In this document: piece after piece, positions 17,597 to 25,938 of the stretch
How positions within the stretch are numbered: the first letter of the stretch is position 1
How the letters are laid out: each line of letters opens with the position of its first letter
The notes under the pieces: model-generated
Told to the model about the DNA's origin: nothing
The model's database searches: none
The model's input: the letters and a program-made list of their open reading frames with translations, nothing else
Translations under genes and position numbers: made by a program
NCBI RefSeq assembly: GCF_019880635.1
Contig: NZ_JAINVX010000004.1
Coordinates: 186,001-250,000, forward strand
DNA: 64,000 nt
Direction of reading: 5' to 3'
From: Hanstruepera marina
Lineage (GTDB): Bacteria; Bacteroidota; Bacteroidia; Flavobacteriales; Flavobacteriaceae

Positions 17597-17977
17597 TTAG
17601 AGTACTTCTCTAAAGAAGTCCATCATTTCTTCCTTTAAATCGTAATGCAACTTTATGTATGTACGCATGTCTTCCCGCAATGGGCGTTGCTCATTAGATA
17701 AGCGACCATCAATAGTTTCGCCAATATCAGCATTATTTATGGCGACCATCTTGTTACGACAACGATGCAACAATTTTGATATGGCATCTTTTTCAATCAT
17801 AATGCGATTTTGAAAAACTTCTAATTTCTTAAGCGCAATAGGATCTTGCTTATATTGTACTACTTCCTCTAATTTTTCTTGAAAAGTATCCATTTCGGTA
17901 AAATGAAATCTTAACTCACGTCTCCAAGTTTCAATGTTAAACTTCAAATCGCTTAAATACATTATTTTTTCTTGCAT
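17597..17977 (-). CDS. Small helical protein co-transcribed with the EF-G paralogue
   Basis: A 126-residue, almost entirely alpha-helical and charged protein without signal peptide or membrane segment. Heptad-like spacing in residues 20-75 suggests a coiled coil. No family recognised. It starts 12 bp after the stop of the EF-G-like gene and ends just before a terminator, so the two form an operon. A ribosome- or GTPase-associated function is a guess from context. Confidence 0.7.
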   Translation of the reverse strand: MQEKIMYLSDLKFNIETWRRELRFHFTEMDTFQEKLEEVVQYKQDPIALKKLEVFQNRIMIEKDAISKLLHRCRNKMVAINNADIGETIDGRLSNEQRPLREDMRTYIKLHYDLKEEMMDFFREVL

Positions 17978-17989
17978 GATAATTTTGTT

Positions 17990-20107
17990 TTATGAGGTTA
18001 TTACTTCTTGTTTTACTATTTCTTTTTGAACATGAACAGGCACAGCGCCATAGTTTTCAAATTCAGATGTATAAGTCGCTCTACCTTGTGTTAGGGAACG
18101 TAATTGCGATGAGAAATCGGTTAATTCAGCGCTAGGAATATTACATTTTAACTGTTGGTAATGTGCTTCAGATTCTATGCCCTGAATAATGGCGCGTCTA
18201 CTTTGCAGTTCTGTCATTACGTTACCAATCATGTCTTCAGGAACACGTAAAATCATTCTTTCAATAGGCTCCAATAATTTTGGCTTGGCGTTTAAAAAGG
18301 CTTCTCTAAAGGCATGAGAACCGGCTATTTTAAACGATATATCATTTGAGTCTACTGGATGCATCTTACCATCGTAAACCATAACGCGAACATCTCTGAT
18401 AAATGAATCGGTCAATGGTCCTGATTCCATAACCTCTAATATACCTTTCATGATAGACGGTAAATAACGTTGGTCTATAACACCACCAACTATACAGTTG
18501 TAAAACACAAGCTTTCCACCCCAAGGCAAGTTTACTTCTTCTTTACCGCGCAATGAAAACCCTTCAGGGTCTGGCATGCCTTCATAAAACGGATCTATCT
18601 TTAAATGAACCTGACCAAATTGACCAGAACCACCACTTTGTTTTTTGTGTCTATAGTTGGCTGTGGCACTACGCTGAATAGTTTCTCTGTAAGAAATTTT
18701 TGGGGTTTCGAATCGGGCTTTTACATCGTAAATGTTTTCTAAAATCCAGACCAAAGTCGCTAAATGCAATTCACCTTGTGTACCCACTAAAGTTTGGTGT
18801 GTTTCCTTATTGTACTTAACATCTACTGTTAAATCCTGACTATGAATACGTTTTAAGGCATCACTTAATTTCTCTTCTTCAGTTGTACTTTCTGCAAAAA
18901 CAGCTTTCACCAAACGTGGTTGTGGAAATTTAATTGGTCTGATAATACCAGCACTTTCAGATTGGGCTAACGTATCATTTGTGTTGGTGAACTTTAATTT
19001 GGTAGTTGCACCAATATCTCCAACGGTTAGCTTTTGAACGGCATGTTTTTGTTTGCCATCCATAATATATAATTGATTGAGCGTTTCTAAATCGCCTGTA
19101 CGAGCATTATACAGCTTATCGTTAACGCTTACTTCGCCAGACATGACTTTAAAAAATGTAATCTGACCTAAATTAGGTTGGTAAACGGTTTTAAAAACAA
19201 ACAATGCTGTTTCAGCATCTTTTGTAGGGTTTAATATTTTTCCATCAAGTGTTTGCTCGGGTTTTAAATCGGCTGCAGCTGGCGCTACATTATCTATAAA
19301 GCCCATTAAACGTCCAGTTCCCATATCGTTTAAGGCTGAAACACAAAATACAGGAAAAACATCATGGTTAAGCATTCCTAATTTAATGCCTTTTCGAAGT
19401 TCATCTTCATTAAGTGTGCCTTTATCAAAATACAACTCCATAAGCTCTTCATCATTTTCGGCTGCTTTTTCAACCAATTCATTATGCAATTTATTGGCGT
19501 ATTCCAATTGATCATCAGGTATTGCCAATTTTTCAGGCTTCCCTCCTTCAGGTTTAAACTTGTAGCACTTCATTTTAAGAACATCAATAATGCATTGTGC
19601 GCCATCTATCTTAATTGGGTATTGAATGAGCACAGCGTTATTTCCCACGAGTTCCTTTAAACTATTCACGCTCATATCGTAATCAGCTTTTTCGCTATCA
19701 ATTTTATTAATAACAAATAATGTGGGTTTGTGGTAGCGATCTACATAGTTCCAAATTATTTCTGTACCAATGTCTGCACCATGCTTTGCATTAATAACTG
19801 TAACAATGGTATCTGCCACACGAATGGAAGACATAATTTCTCCAATAAAATCATCTAGACCTGGTGTGTCGATAATGTTGATTTTATAGTTGCGCCATTC
19901 AGTATGCAAAGGGGTAGCAAAAATAGAAGCACCGCGTTGGTGCTCAAATTCATGGTAATCGGAAACTGTGTTTTGCTGCTCTACAGTACCTCTTCTGTTT
20001 ATTAGGCCAGCCTCAAAGAGCATGGTTTCAGATAAGGTTGTTTTCCCAGAGCGGTGTGTACCTACGAAGGCCACATTTTTGATGTGTTTATCGTCAAATA
20101 CTTTCAT
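17990..20107 (-). CDS. Elongation factor G-like translational GTPase (paralogue)
   Basis: A 705-residue protein of full EF-G length. The GTPase domain has P-loop G16-THRSGKTT, 'RGASIF' as the switch I end, 'DTPG' (80-83), and 'NKID'. Domain II (about 290-370), III, IV ('GSGQFGQVHLKI', 'AGSHAFREA') and V ('PIERMILRVPEDMIG') follow in order. In the DTPGH motif the catalytic His is Leu84, and the P-loop DHG is RSG. It therefore belongs to the second EF-G group and is not the housekeeping fusA; GTP hydrolysis may be slow or differently triggered. It forms an operon with the following coiled-coil gene. Confidence 0.88.
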   Translation of the reverse strand: MKVFDDKHIKNVAFVGTHRSGKTTLSETMLFEAGLINRRGTVEQQNTVSDYHEFEHQRGASIFATPLHTEWRNYKINIIDTPGLDDFIGEIMSSIRVADTIVTVINAKHGADIGTEIIWNYVDRYHKPTLFVINKIDSEKADYDMSVNSLKELVGNNAVLIQYPIKIDGAQCIIDVLKMKCYKFKPEGGKPEKLAIPDDQLEYANKLHNELVEKAAENDEELMELYFDKGTLNEDELRKGIKLGMLNHDVFPVFCVSALNDMGTGRLMGFIDNVAPAAADLKPEQTLDGKILNPTKDAETALFVFKTVYQPNLGQITFFKVMSGEVSVNDKLYNARTGDLETLNQLYIMDGKQKHAVQKLTVGDIGATTKLKFTNTNDTLAQSESAGIIRPIKFPQPRLVKAVFAESTTEEEKLSDALKRIHSQDLTVDVKYNKETHQTLVGTQGELHLATLVWILENIYDVKARFETPKISYRETIQRSATANYRHKKQSGGSGQFGQVHLKIDPFYEGMPDPEGFSLRGKEEVNLPWGGKLVFYNCIVGGVIDQRYLPSIMKGILEVMESGPLTDSFIRDVRVMVYDGKMHPVDSNDISFKIAGSHAFREAFLNAKPKLLEPIERMILRVPEDMIGNVMTELQSRRAIIQGIESEAHYQQLKCNIPSAELTDFSSQLRSLTQGRATYTSEFENYGAVPVHVQKEIVKQEVITS

Positions 20108-20216
20108 AAGTTGTATGTTTTAATTAAGAAAATTGGTGTGTAGGTTTTATGGTATTAAAGGTATTAATTGTCCAGACCATAAAACATGACATAAGTTAGG
20201 TTTTTTTAATTTGAAA

Positions 20217-20258
20217 TGCAAAAAGGGTTGATTATATTTAATTAATAATCAACCCTTT
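20217..20258 (-). terminator. Intrinsic terminator, leftward
   Basis: AAAGGGTTGATTA (20222-20234) pairs perfectly with TAATCAACCCTTT (20246-20258); on the minus strand it runs into five T. It ends the dioxygenase-like gene transcript. Confidence 0.85.
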
Positions 20259-20279
20259 AAAAAAAACTACAACTAAAAC

Positions 20280-20909
20280 TTATTTACTTTCTGAAGTAAA
20301 ATTTGGTAAAACAATATTGTATTCAGCTACATAAATATCTCCTTTTTTGGGTGTTTTAAGAATGTTATTTATGCCTTTTTTGCTTAATTTTTTGCGACAT
20401 GCTTTTGTTAAAAATGGATCGTCATCAAATAACCATGCATTTAAAGCGTATTCAGGTTTTCCGGCTTCTTTAATTTCTGCATGAATTATACGTTTTTCTC
20501 GACTATGAGGATAAGAGCCTGGCACAAAAGTGTAAAAGGTATACTGGCCATCTGCATCGGTTTTAATCCAACCTCTATTGTACACATAACGTTTATCGTC
20601 TTTGGTTTTCATATCAAAATAACCATCTTGGTCTTGATGCCAAATAAATAAGATAACATCTTTTGCTGGTGTAACACCATCACTCTTATAAATAGTTCCG
20701 GTTATCTTAAGCTTGCTTTCCTGCAATTCATAAGTTGGTATGGTATCTACATTACTTAATGTATTGGGATTGTAATCGTAAATAGGACTTCTATGTAAAT
20801 AATCAAAAGGAACTTCTTCTAAAACATTAGAAGCTGCATCTTGTGCGCTCAACTTATGAAAAACTATTGAAACAAATAAACAGACGAAAAGAAGGATTAA
20901 TTTTTTCAT
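20280..20909 (-). CDS. Secreted intradiol-dioxygenase-like protein, iron site incomplete
   Basis: A 209-residue protein with signal peptide about 1-22 (ending KLSAQ). The core (65-150) matches the intradiol ring-cleavage dioxygenase beta sandwich: 'GTIYKSDGVTPAKDVILFIW', 'QDGYFD' with Tyr97, 'NRGWIKTDADGQY' with Arg112, 'PGSYP' with Tyr133, and 'RIIHAEI' with His143. Catalytic members carry Tyr, Tyr, His, His, the two His as HxH; here the first His is Ile141, so one iron ligand appears lost. Exported homologues are common in Bacteroidota. It may have another metal or binding function. Confidence 0.75.
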   Translation of the reverse strand: MKKLILLFVCLFVSIVFHKLSAQDAASNVLEEVPFDYLHRSPIYDYNPNTLSNVDTIPTYELQESKLKITGTIYKSDGVTPAKDVILFIWHQDQDGYFDMKTKDDKRYVYNRGWIKTDADGQYTFYTFVPGSYPHSREKRIIHAEIKEAGKPEYALNAWLFDDDPFLTKACRKKLSKKGINNILKTPKKGDIYVAEYNIVLPNFTSESK

Positions 20910-21208
20910 GGAGCTTTACTTTTATAATTCGTTCAAAATTAAGCACTTCAATAGGTTTCTACCTAAAAAATCATGTAAACTCAAAAATATTACGACAAAA
21001 GGATTGGAGTTGTAAAAATCTTCGATGAATAACTAAAATAATTTAAAACAAAGCTCTAATTCAAGTTTGAAGTAACATGGTATAATGTTAATTTTTAATA
21101 ATCTAACAATACATTAACACACTTTATCGTTTATTTTTTTAATTTCGTCGATTGAAAATTTAAAAATCGATACATTCATCAATCAATATAGAATAAGATT
21201 AATAGCAA

Positions 21209-22132
21209 ATGAAATCACTTTTTTTTAACCTACTTATCGTTGGTTCAGTACTAACAAGTTTTGCCCAAAGTAGCCCAGAGTTTAAAAAAGCAGATAAAAT
21301 ATTAGAACTTTTTGAGGGCATTGAAAATCAAGAATTTTCTCAAGAAGCACAATCTGAAGATCAATTTTCAGTATTTGATATCACGGCTGAAAACTGGGAT
21401 ACCAAACACGTAAAAATTGAATATAATAAAAAAGTTAACTTTCCTTTACAGATAGCCTTTAACGATTCTGTTTATGTATCACCCATTTCAAAAAACAAAG
21501 TTATTACTTCGCGTTATGGATGGCGTTGGGGTCGTGCACATAGAGGTATTGATATTGACTTAATAACTGGCGATAGCCTTTTTGCCATGTTTGATGGTAT
21601 TGTACGTTTTGCTAACTACAGTTCTGGACATGGGCGTACTGTTGTTGTAAGACATTATAATGGTGTAGAAACCTTATATGCGCATTTATCTAGCTATGGC
21701 GTAAAAGCCAACGATACTGTAAAGGCTGGTGATTTTCTTGGTAAAGGTGGTCGTTCGGGTAATGCTCGTGGAAGTCACTTGCATTTAGAGATGACCTATA
21801 ACGGTGTTCATATCAATCCAGAGTATCTATTAAAATTTGATGATAATAATGATGTTAATGCATCTGAACTATGGGTTACAAAAAAATGGACACGTCCTGA
21901 ACTCCATAACAGTAAACGACAAAGTAAATTGGATTTGTTAACAACAGAGGAAGAACTTGAAGCATATCTAGAAAGGCCAACCGAGGTTTATGTTGTTCGT
22001 AAGGGTGATACACTGTCTAGAATATCTGCACGAAATAATGTGAGTATAACAGCCTTGTGTAAAAGTAACCACATTCGCGAAAATTCAACATTGCGTATTG
22101 GGCAAAAGCTGGTTATTGAGAAAACACTTTAA
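21209..22132 (+). CDS. M23-family peptidoglycan endopeptidase with LysM domain
   Basis: A 307-residue exported protein (signal peptide about 1-19). The LytM/M23 zinc site is complete: H111-x3-D115 ('RAHRGIDID'), H159 and 'SHLHLEM' with H192. Residues 260-303 form a LysM peptidoglycan-binding domain ('YVVRKGDTLSRIS...LRIGQKLVI'). It is likely a cell-wall hydrolase acting in division or separation. Single gene, with a 299-bp A/T-rich upstream gap that probably holds its promoter (a TAATTTCG element near 21140). Confidence 0.92.
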   Translation: MKSLFFNLLIVGSVLTSFAQSSPEFKKADKILELFEGIENQEFSQEAQSEDQFSVFDITAENWDTKHVKIEYNKKVNFPLQIAFNDSVYVSPISKNKVITSRYGWRWGRAHRGIDIDLITGDSLFAMFDGIVRFANYSSGHGRTVVVRHYNGVETLYAHLSSYGVKANDTVKAGDFLGKGGRSGNARGSHLHLEMTYNGVHINPEYLLKFDDNNDVNASELWVTKKWTRPELHNSKRQSKLDLLTTEEELEAYLERPTEVYVVRKGDTLSRISARNNVSITALCKSNHIRENSTLRIGQKLVIEKTL

Positions 22133-22138
22133 TTTTTT

Positions 22139-23173
22139 TTAATAGTACTTTTTACGCAACCAAAAAGCAACACGTACTAATAAAATTAAAGCGGGAACTT
22201 CTATAAGCGGTCCTATTACTCCTGTAAATGCCTGACCTGAATTCAAACCAAAAACGGCTATAGCAACGGCTATGGCCAATTCAAAGTTATTACCTGCTGC
22301 AGTAAAGGCAATAGCCGCATTCTTATCATAACTTGCTCCAACGGATTTACTAACAAAAAACCCAATAAGAAACATAAAGGTAAAGTAAATCAGCAATGGA
22401 ATAGCTATAATTACTACATCCATTGGAATCTCTACTATTAGCTCTCCTTTTAATGAAAACATAACAATTATTGTGAACAATAAGGCAATTAACGTTATTG
22501 GAGAAATAGTTGGTATAAACGTTTCCGTATACCACTTCTCACCTTTCCATTTTACTAATAATAGTCTACTTAATATTCCCAAGACAAATGGAATACCTAG
22601 ATAAATGGCGACACTTTCAGCTATAGTTGCAATTGAAATATCCACAATAGCACCATCAAACCCAAAGTAAGGTGGCAAAACGGTTATAAACAACCAGGCG
22701 TAAAAACTATAGGCAAATACTTGAAAGATACTATTTAGAGCTACCAAACCAGCTCCATATTCACTACTGCCTTCTGCTAAATCGTTCCAAACCAAAACCA
22801 TGGCAATACATCGTGCCAAGCCAATTAATATTAATCCAACCATATATTCTGGATAGTCTTGCAAAAATATTATGGCCAAAACGAACATAAGTACTGGACC
22901 AATAATCCAATTTAAAACTAGGGATATAGATAAGGTTTTGACATCTGAAAATACTTTGGGCAATAGAGCATAATTTACTTTAGCCAAAGGGGGATACATC
23001 ATTAATATTAAGCCAATTGCAATTGGAATATTAGTTGTACCACTGCTTAAAGCATTAATATTGTTAGGTATTGACGGTATAAAATAACCTAATGCAACAC
23101 CTAGAGCCATTGCCAAAAAAATCCAAAGTGTTAAATATTGATTTAAAAAGCCTAACTTCTTTTGCTGTGTCAT
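22139..23173 (-). CDS. acr3: Arsenite efflux permease, Acr3 family
   Basis: A 344-residue inner-membrane protein with ten hydrophobic segments. The Acr3 hallmark is Cys122 in '[18 protein letters not shown]', the membrane Cys needed for As(III) transport, plus '[16 protein letters not shown]' near the C-terminus. It exports arsenite (and possibly antimonite) using the proton gradient. It is the last gene of the ars operon, with a 4-nt overlap with the phosphatase-like reductase gene. Confidence 0.94.
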   Translation of the reverse strand: MTQQKKLGFLNQYLTLWIFLAMALGVALGYFIPSIPNNINALSSGTTNIPIAIGLILMMYPPLAKVNYALLPKVFSDVKTLSISLVLNWIIGPVLMFVLAIIFLQDYPEYMVGLILIGLARCIAMVLVWNDLAEGSSEYGAGLVALNSIFQVFAYSFYAWLFITVLPPYFGFDGAIVDISIATIAESVAIYLGIPFVLGILSRLLLVKWKGEKWYTETFIPTISPITLIALLFTIIVMFSLKGELIVEIPMDVVIIAIPLLIYFTFMFLIGFFVSKSVGASYDKNAAIAFTAAGNNFELAIAVAIAVFGLNSGQAFTGVIGPLIEVPALILLVRVAFWLRKKYY

Positions 23174-23787
23174 TTTACCAGAATTTTAGAGAATACGGCA
23201 TATAATTCGGTTGCTATTTGTAAGCTACGCTCATTGTATTTTTCTATTTGCTTGGGAGTTCCATCAAATAGTTTGGGGTCATCAAAAGTCAATGGTATTC
23301 TAACATCGGCATTTGGAATAAAAGGACAATCGGCATCAGCTTCAGAACAGGTTAAAACAGCCACAAAATCTGAAGATGGATTAAATTCATCATGGTATGT
23401 TTTTGAAAACCCAATGATTGGTTGCCTATTAGAACTGTATTTAATGGCATAAACTGGGTTTTCGCCTTCGGCAAGTGTTTGAAAAACAAAGCCTTGGTCT
23501 TGTAATATTTGAGCCGTCATTGGAAACATGGCTGTAGCTTCTGTTCCTCCCGAATAGCAATTAACATTTGGAATGTTGAAATATGAAGCCATAGTTTGTG
23601 CCCAAATTTGTGATAAATGACTTCGCCTTGAATTGTGGGTGCATATAAAATTAAGATTGATATCCTCTTTTTTGTCAGTCTTATTTTGAATATACGTAAT
23701 GAGCCGATTGTGTGTATCTTCTCTATTTGGACGAATTGTTGATAAATCTAGATGGTCTATAACGTCCTGAATTTTTTGATATATCAT
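23170..23787 (-). CDS. Arsenate reductase-like LMW protein-tyrosine phosphatase
   Basis: The ATG at 23787 gives 205 residues; a TTG-initiated form seven codons longer would overlap the GNAT gene by 11 nt and is less likely. The catalytic loop is C49-THNSRR (CX5R), with further Cys in '[12 protein letters not shown]' near the general-acid Asp. The N-terminal 45 residues are a helical extension typical of the Bacteroidota form. In the ars operon it is expected to reduce As(V) to As(III) for Acr3. Confidence 0.85.
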   Translation of the reverse strand: MIYQKIQDVIDHLDLSTIRPNREDTHNRLITYIQNKTDKKEDINLNFICTHNSRRSHLSQIWAQTMASYFNIPNVNCYSGGTEATAMFPMTAQILQDQGFVFQTLAEGENPVYAIKYSSNRQPIIGFSKTYHDEFNPSSDFVAVLTCSEADADCPFIPNADVRIPLTFDDPKLFDGTPKQIEKYNERSLQIATELYAVFSKILVK

Positions 23788-23797
23788 TTTTTGCTTT

Positions 23798-24286
23798 TTA
23801 TACTCCAATTATTTTACTGCGCTTTTCCATAATAACATTATCATGCCAAACGTCTTTTAATTTCCCTATACGTTCTCTGTAACCTATAGTTCGAAAGCCA
23901 CAATTCTCGTGCATTTTTATGCTAACCTTATTATTACTAAATATGGCAGATTGCAGTGTCCATATTCCATTTAATTCGCTTTCTTCTATTAACTTTTTTA
24001 GAAGCGTCGTTCCAATACCTTTTTGTTGAAAGTGTTTTGCAACATAAACACTAACCTCTGCTACCCCATAATATACTTCCCGTTTAGAAACAGCACTTAA
24101 CGCTGCCCAACCAACAATTTGGTTTTGTATTACTAAAGCTATTCGAGCAAAGGGTAAATATTTGGAATCCCATTCTTTCCAATTAGGGATTTTAGTTTCA
24201 AAAGTTGCAGAGCCTGTTTTAATACCATACTCATATATTTGAGTGATTTCGAGGTAATTTTCCTTGCTTATGGTTGTAAAGGTCAT
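23798..24286 (-). CDS. GNAT N-acetyltransferase, phosphinothricin-acetyltransferase/ArsN1-like
   Basis: The start is placed at ATG 24286 (162 residues); the longer frame overlaps the preceding gene. The sequence follows the pat/YncA pattern: 'IYEYGIKTGSATFETKIP' near the start, 'VSVYVAKHFQQKGIGTTLLKKLI' (acetyl-CoA loop QKGIGT) and 'HENCGFRTIGYRERIGKL'. In ars operons this group is known as ArsN1 and acetylates arsenical phosphinothricin analogues. That substrate is inferred from the operon; gap of 8 bp to the DUF6428 gene. Confidence 0.8.
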   Translation of the reverse strand: MTFTTISKENYLEITQIYEYGIKTGSATFETKIPNWKEWDSKYLPFARIALVIQNQIVGWAALSAVSKREVYYGVAEVSVYVAKHFQQKGIGTTLLKKLIEESELNGIWTLQSAIFSNNKVSIKMHENCGFRTIGYRERIGKLKDVWHDNVIMEKRSKIIGV

Positions 24287-24294
24287 ACTTTCAA

Positions 24295-24768
24295 TTAACA
24301 GCAACCTGAATCTGGTGTGCAACAACTCTCAACTTCACGACTTAAATCAGACAGAGCTACTTTTGCTTTAGAAACTGGAACACCACAAGCACTTTTTGCC
24401 AAGCAGTCGGTTTTTTTTGTTGTCAACAAAAAATTAGTTCCATCAAAATCCAATCCGTATTTGCCTATTGTTTCTCCTTGATATTCAACTTCAATTTCAG
24501 AATCTGGTAAGTTTAGTGTTTTCTCAGATAATTCAATAATATGAACAAGCTTTTCAGGGTGCAACCTATGGTTATAGTCATTGGCTTCCCAAAGCTGAAA
24601 ACTAACAACATCCTCTTTCCTAACTGTTCCGCCACAATCAATAAAATGTTTGTGTATTTTACCTATTTCTGTAACATGAAAATGACTTGCAACCAATTCG
24701 TCATTAGGTAATTTAAATGCAATGGTCTCTAAATAGTTTAAGTGTTCTTTAATTTCTGATAGTTTCAT
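24295..24768 (-). CDS. DUF6428-like protein of the ars operon
   Basis: A 157-residue cytosolic protein of a Bacteroidota family regularly found next to arsR. It is predicted alpha/beta with 'FHVTEIGKIHKHFIDCGGTV' and 'DYNHRLHPEKLVHIIELSE'. The C-terminus is Cys-rich: 'CLAKSACG' and the final CCTPDSGCC, a likely As(III)- or thiophilic-metal-binding tail. It could bind or hand over arsenite; no function is established. It is separated by 20 bp from arsR and 8 bp from the GNAT gene. Confidence 0.75.
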   Translation of the reverse strand: MKLSEIKEHLNYLETIAFKLPNDELVASHFHVTEIGKIHKHFIDCGGTVRKEDVVSFQLWEANDYNHRLHPEKLVHIIELSEKTLNLPDSEIEVEYQGETIGKYGLDFDGTNFLLTTKKTDCLAKSACGVPVSKAKVALSDLSREVESCCTPDSGCC

Positions 24769-24788
24769 AATATCGCTTTTTATATGTT

Positions 24789-25121
24789 TTAACAGCAGTC
24801 TCCTGCCCTATTTACTTTTTGCCCAAAAAAGACCTGAAACAGTTCCGCTACTTCAGACCAAGTATCTTGATCTATACAATAGCAAACACTAGTGCCTTCT
24901 ATATTGCCTTTTATGATTTTTAAATTTTTTAGCTCTTTTAAGTGTTGAGAAATGGTTGGTTGCGCCAATCCTATTTCATTAACTAAATCACCACATACAC
25001 AACTATTGGTTTTAAACAAATGCTGCATAATGGCTACTCTGGCTGGATGACCTATAGCTTTAGCCAATTGGGCTATTCTATTTTGTTGCTCTGAAAATAT
25101 TTCTGTTTTAGTGAGTCCCAC
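24789..25121 (-). CDS. arsR: ArsR-family arsenic-responsive repressor
   Basis: A 110-residue winged-helix repressor. It starts with GTG (25121); no internal Met is available before residue 32. The DNA-binding helix-turn-helix follows 'CVCGDLVNEIGLAQPTISQHLKELK', with Cys41 and Cys43 in the position of the classical ArsR metal site, and a CC pair ends the protein (109-110). First gene of the leftward ars operon; it should repress its own promoter, where an inverted repeat lies at 25145-25162. Confidence 0.93.
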   Translation of the reverse strand: MGLTKTEIFSEQQNRIAQLAKAIGHPARVAIMQHLFKTNSCVCGDLVNEIGLAQPTISQHLKELKNLKIIKGNIEGTSVCYCIDQDTWSEVAELFQVFFGQKVNRAGDCC

Positions 25122-25144
25122 AAATTATTTAATTTATTTATTGC

Positions 25145-25162
25145 AATATTACGATTAATATT
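25145..25162. promoter_or_regulatory. Candidate ArsR operator
   Basis: A perfect inverted repeat, AATATTA-CGAT-TAATATT, 24 bp upstream of the arsR start. The minus-strand sequence TAATATTG inside it is one base from the Bacteroidota -7 element TAnnTTTG, so a bound repressor would cover the promoter. Confidence 0.55.
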
Positions 25163-25210
25163 TTTATTAAGTGTTTGTTTTTCGAAAAAAAATATAAATA
25201 AAAGTTAAAA

Positions 25211-25242
25211 TTTCTTTATTAATAGTATTACTATTATATTTG
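25211..25242 (+). promoter_or_regulatory. Promoter and candidate TetR operator of the exporter operon
   Basis: TATATTTG (25235-25242) matches the -7 element TAnnTTTG exactly, with a TTTC about 20 nt upstream in place of -33 TTTG. A perfect 17-nt palindrome TAATAGTATTACTATTA (25220-25236) sits between the two and touches the -7 element. Its length, position and adjacency to the TetR gene fit an autoregulatory operator. Confidence 0.6.
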
Positions 25243-25260
25243 CAATATAAATAACTTTTA

Positions 25261-25935
25261 ATGAAAAATTTATTATCCACTATTAAAATAGTCGTACCAG
25301 AAAAGATATTCATTAAAGATCCAGAAACATCTGACCTCGGTAAACGAATAATAGAGCATAGTATTCAATTGATTGATGAAATTGGTTTTGATCATTTCAC
25401 ATTTAAAAAATTAGGTGCAGAAATAAAATCAAATGAAAGTTCTATTTATCGATATTTTGAAAGCAAACATAAACTGCTACTTTACCTATCTTCTTGGTAT
25501 TGGTCTTGGATAGAATATCAAATGGTATTTGAAACCCATAATATCTCTGACCCCAAAGAGAAATTAAAAAAAGCTATAGAAATAGTAACTAGAAGTGTTG
25601 TTGAAGACTCAAACTACAATCATATTAATGAAATTGCATTACATAGGATTATTGTAAATGAAAATTCAAAATCTTTCTTAACCAAAGAAGTTGACCAAGA
25701 GAATAAAGACGGTTACTTTATAGTCTATAAACGCATTATTGGCAGATTGAATGATATGATTTTAGTGGTTAATCCTGATTATGAGTATTCATTAAGTTTA
25801 GCCAGCACTATAACCGAAGGTGCTTTACATCAACATTTTTTGAATGATCATTTCAAATCCTTGACAAATTGTAACGGTTTAAAAACACCAGCAACTTTTT
25901 TTGTAAAGCTTGCTATTGACACTTTAACTCATTAA
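25261..25935 (+). CDS. TetR-family transcriptional regulator
   Basis: A 224-residue regulator. After a 27-residue N-terminal extension comes the TetR helix-turn-helix ('RIIEHSIQLIDEIGFDHFTFKKLGAEIKSNESSIYRYFESKHKLLLYL' region, about 30-77). The C-terminal helical ligand domain is unrecognised. It is the first gene of a four-gene operon (3 bp before the ABC gene) and probably represses it through the palindrome at 25220-25236. Confidence 0.88.
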   Translation: MKNLLSTIKIVVPEKIFIKDPETSDLGKRIIEHSIQLIDEIGFDHFTFKKLGAEIKSNESSIYRYFESKHKLLLYLSSWYWSWIEYQMVFETHNISDPKEKLKKAIEIVTRSVVEDSNYNHINEIALHRIIVNENSKSFLTKEVDQENKDGYFIVYKRIIGRLNDMILVVNPDYEYSLSLASTITEGALHQHFLNDHFKSLTNCNGLKTPATFFVKLAIDTLTH

Positions 25936-25938
25936 AAT

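Noticed and set aside
17990-20107. Housekeeping fusA or tetracycline-resistance TetQ-type protein
   Set aside because: Catalytic His replaced and no adjacent str operon genes; sequence landmarks fit the EF-G-like paralogue group rather than Tet proteins.
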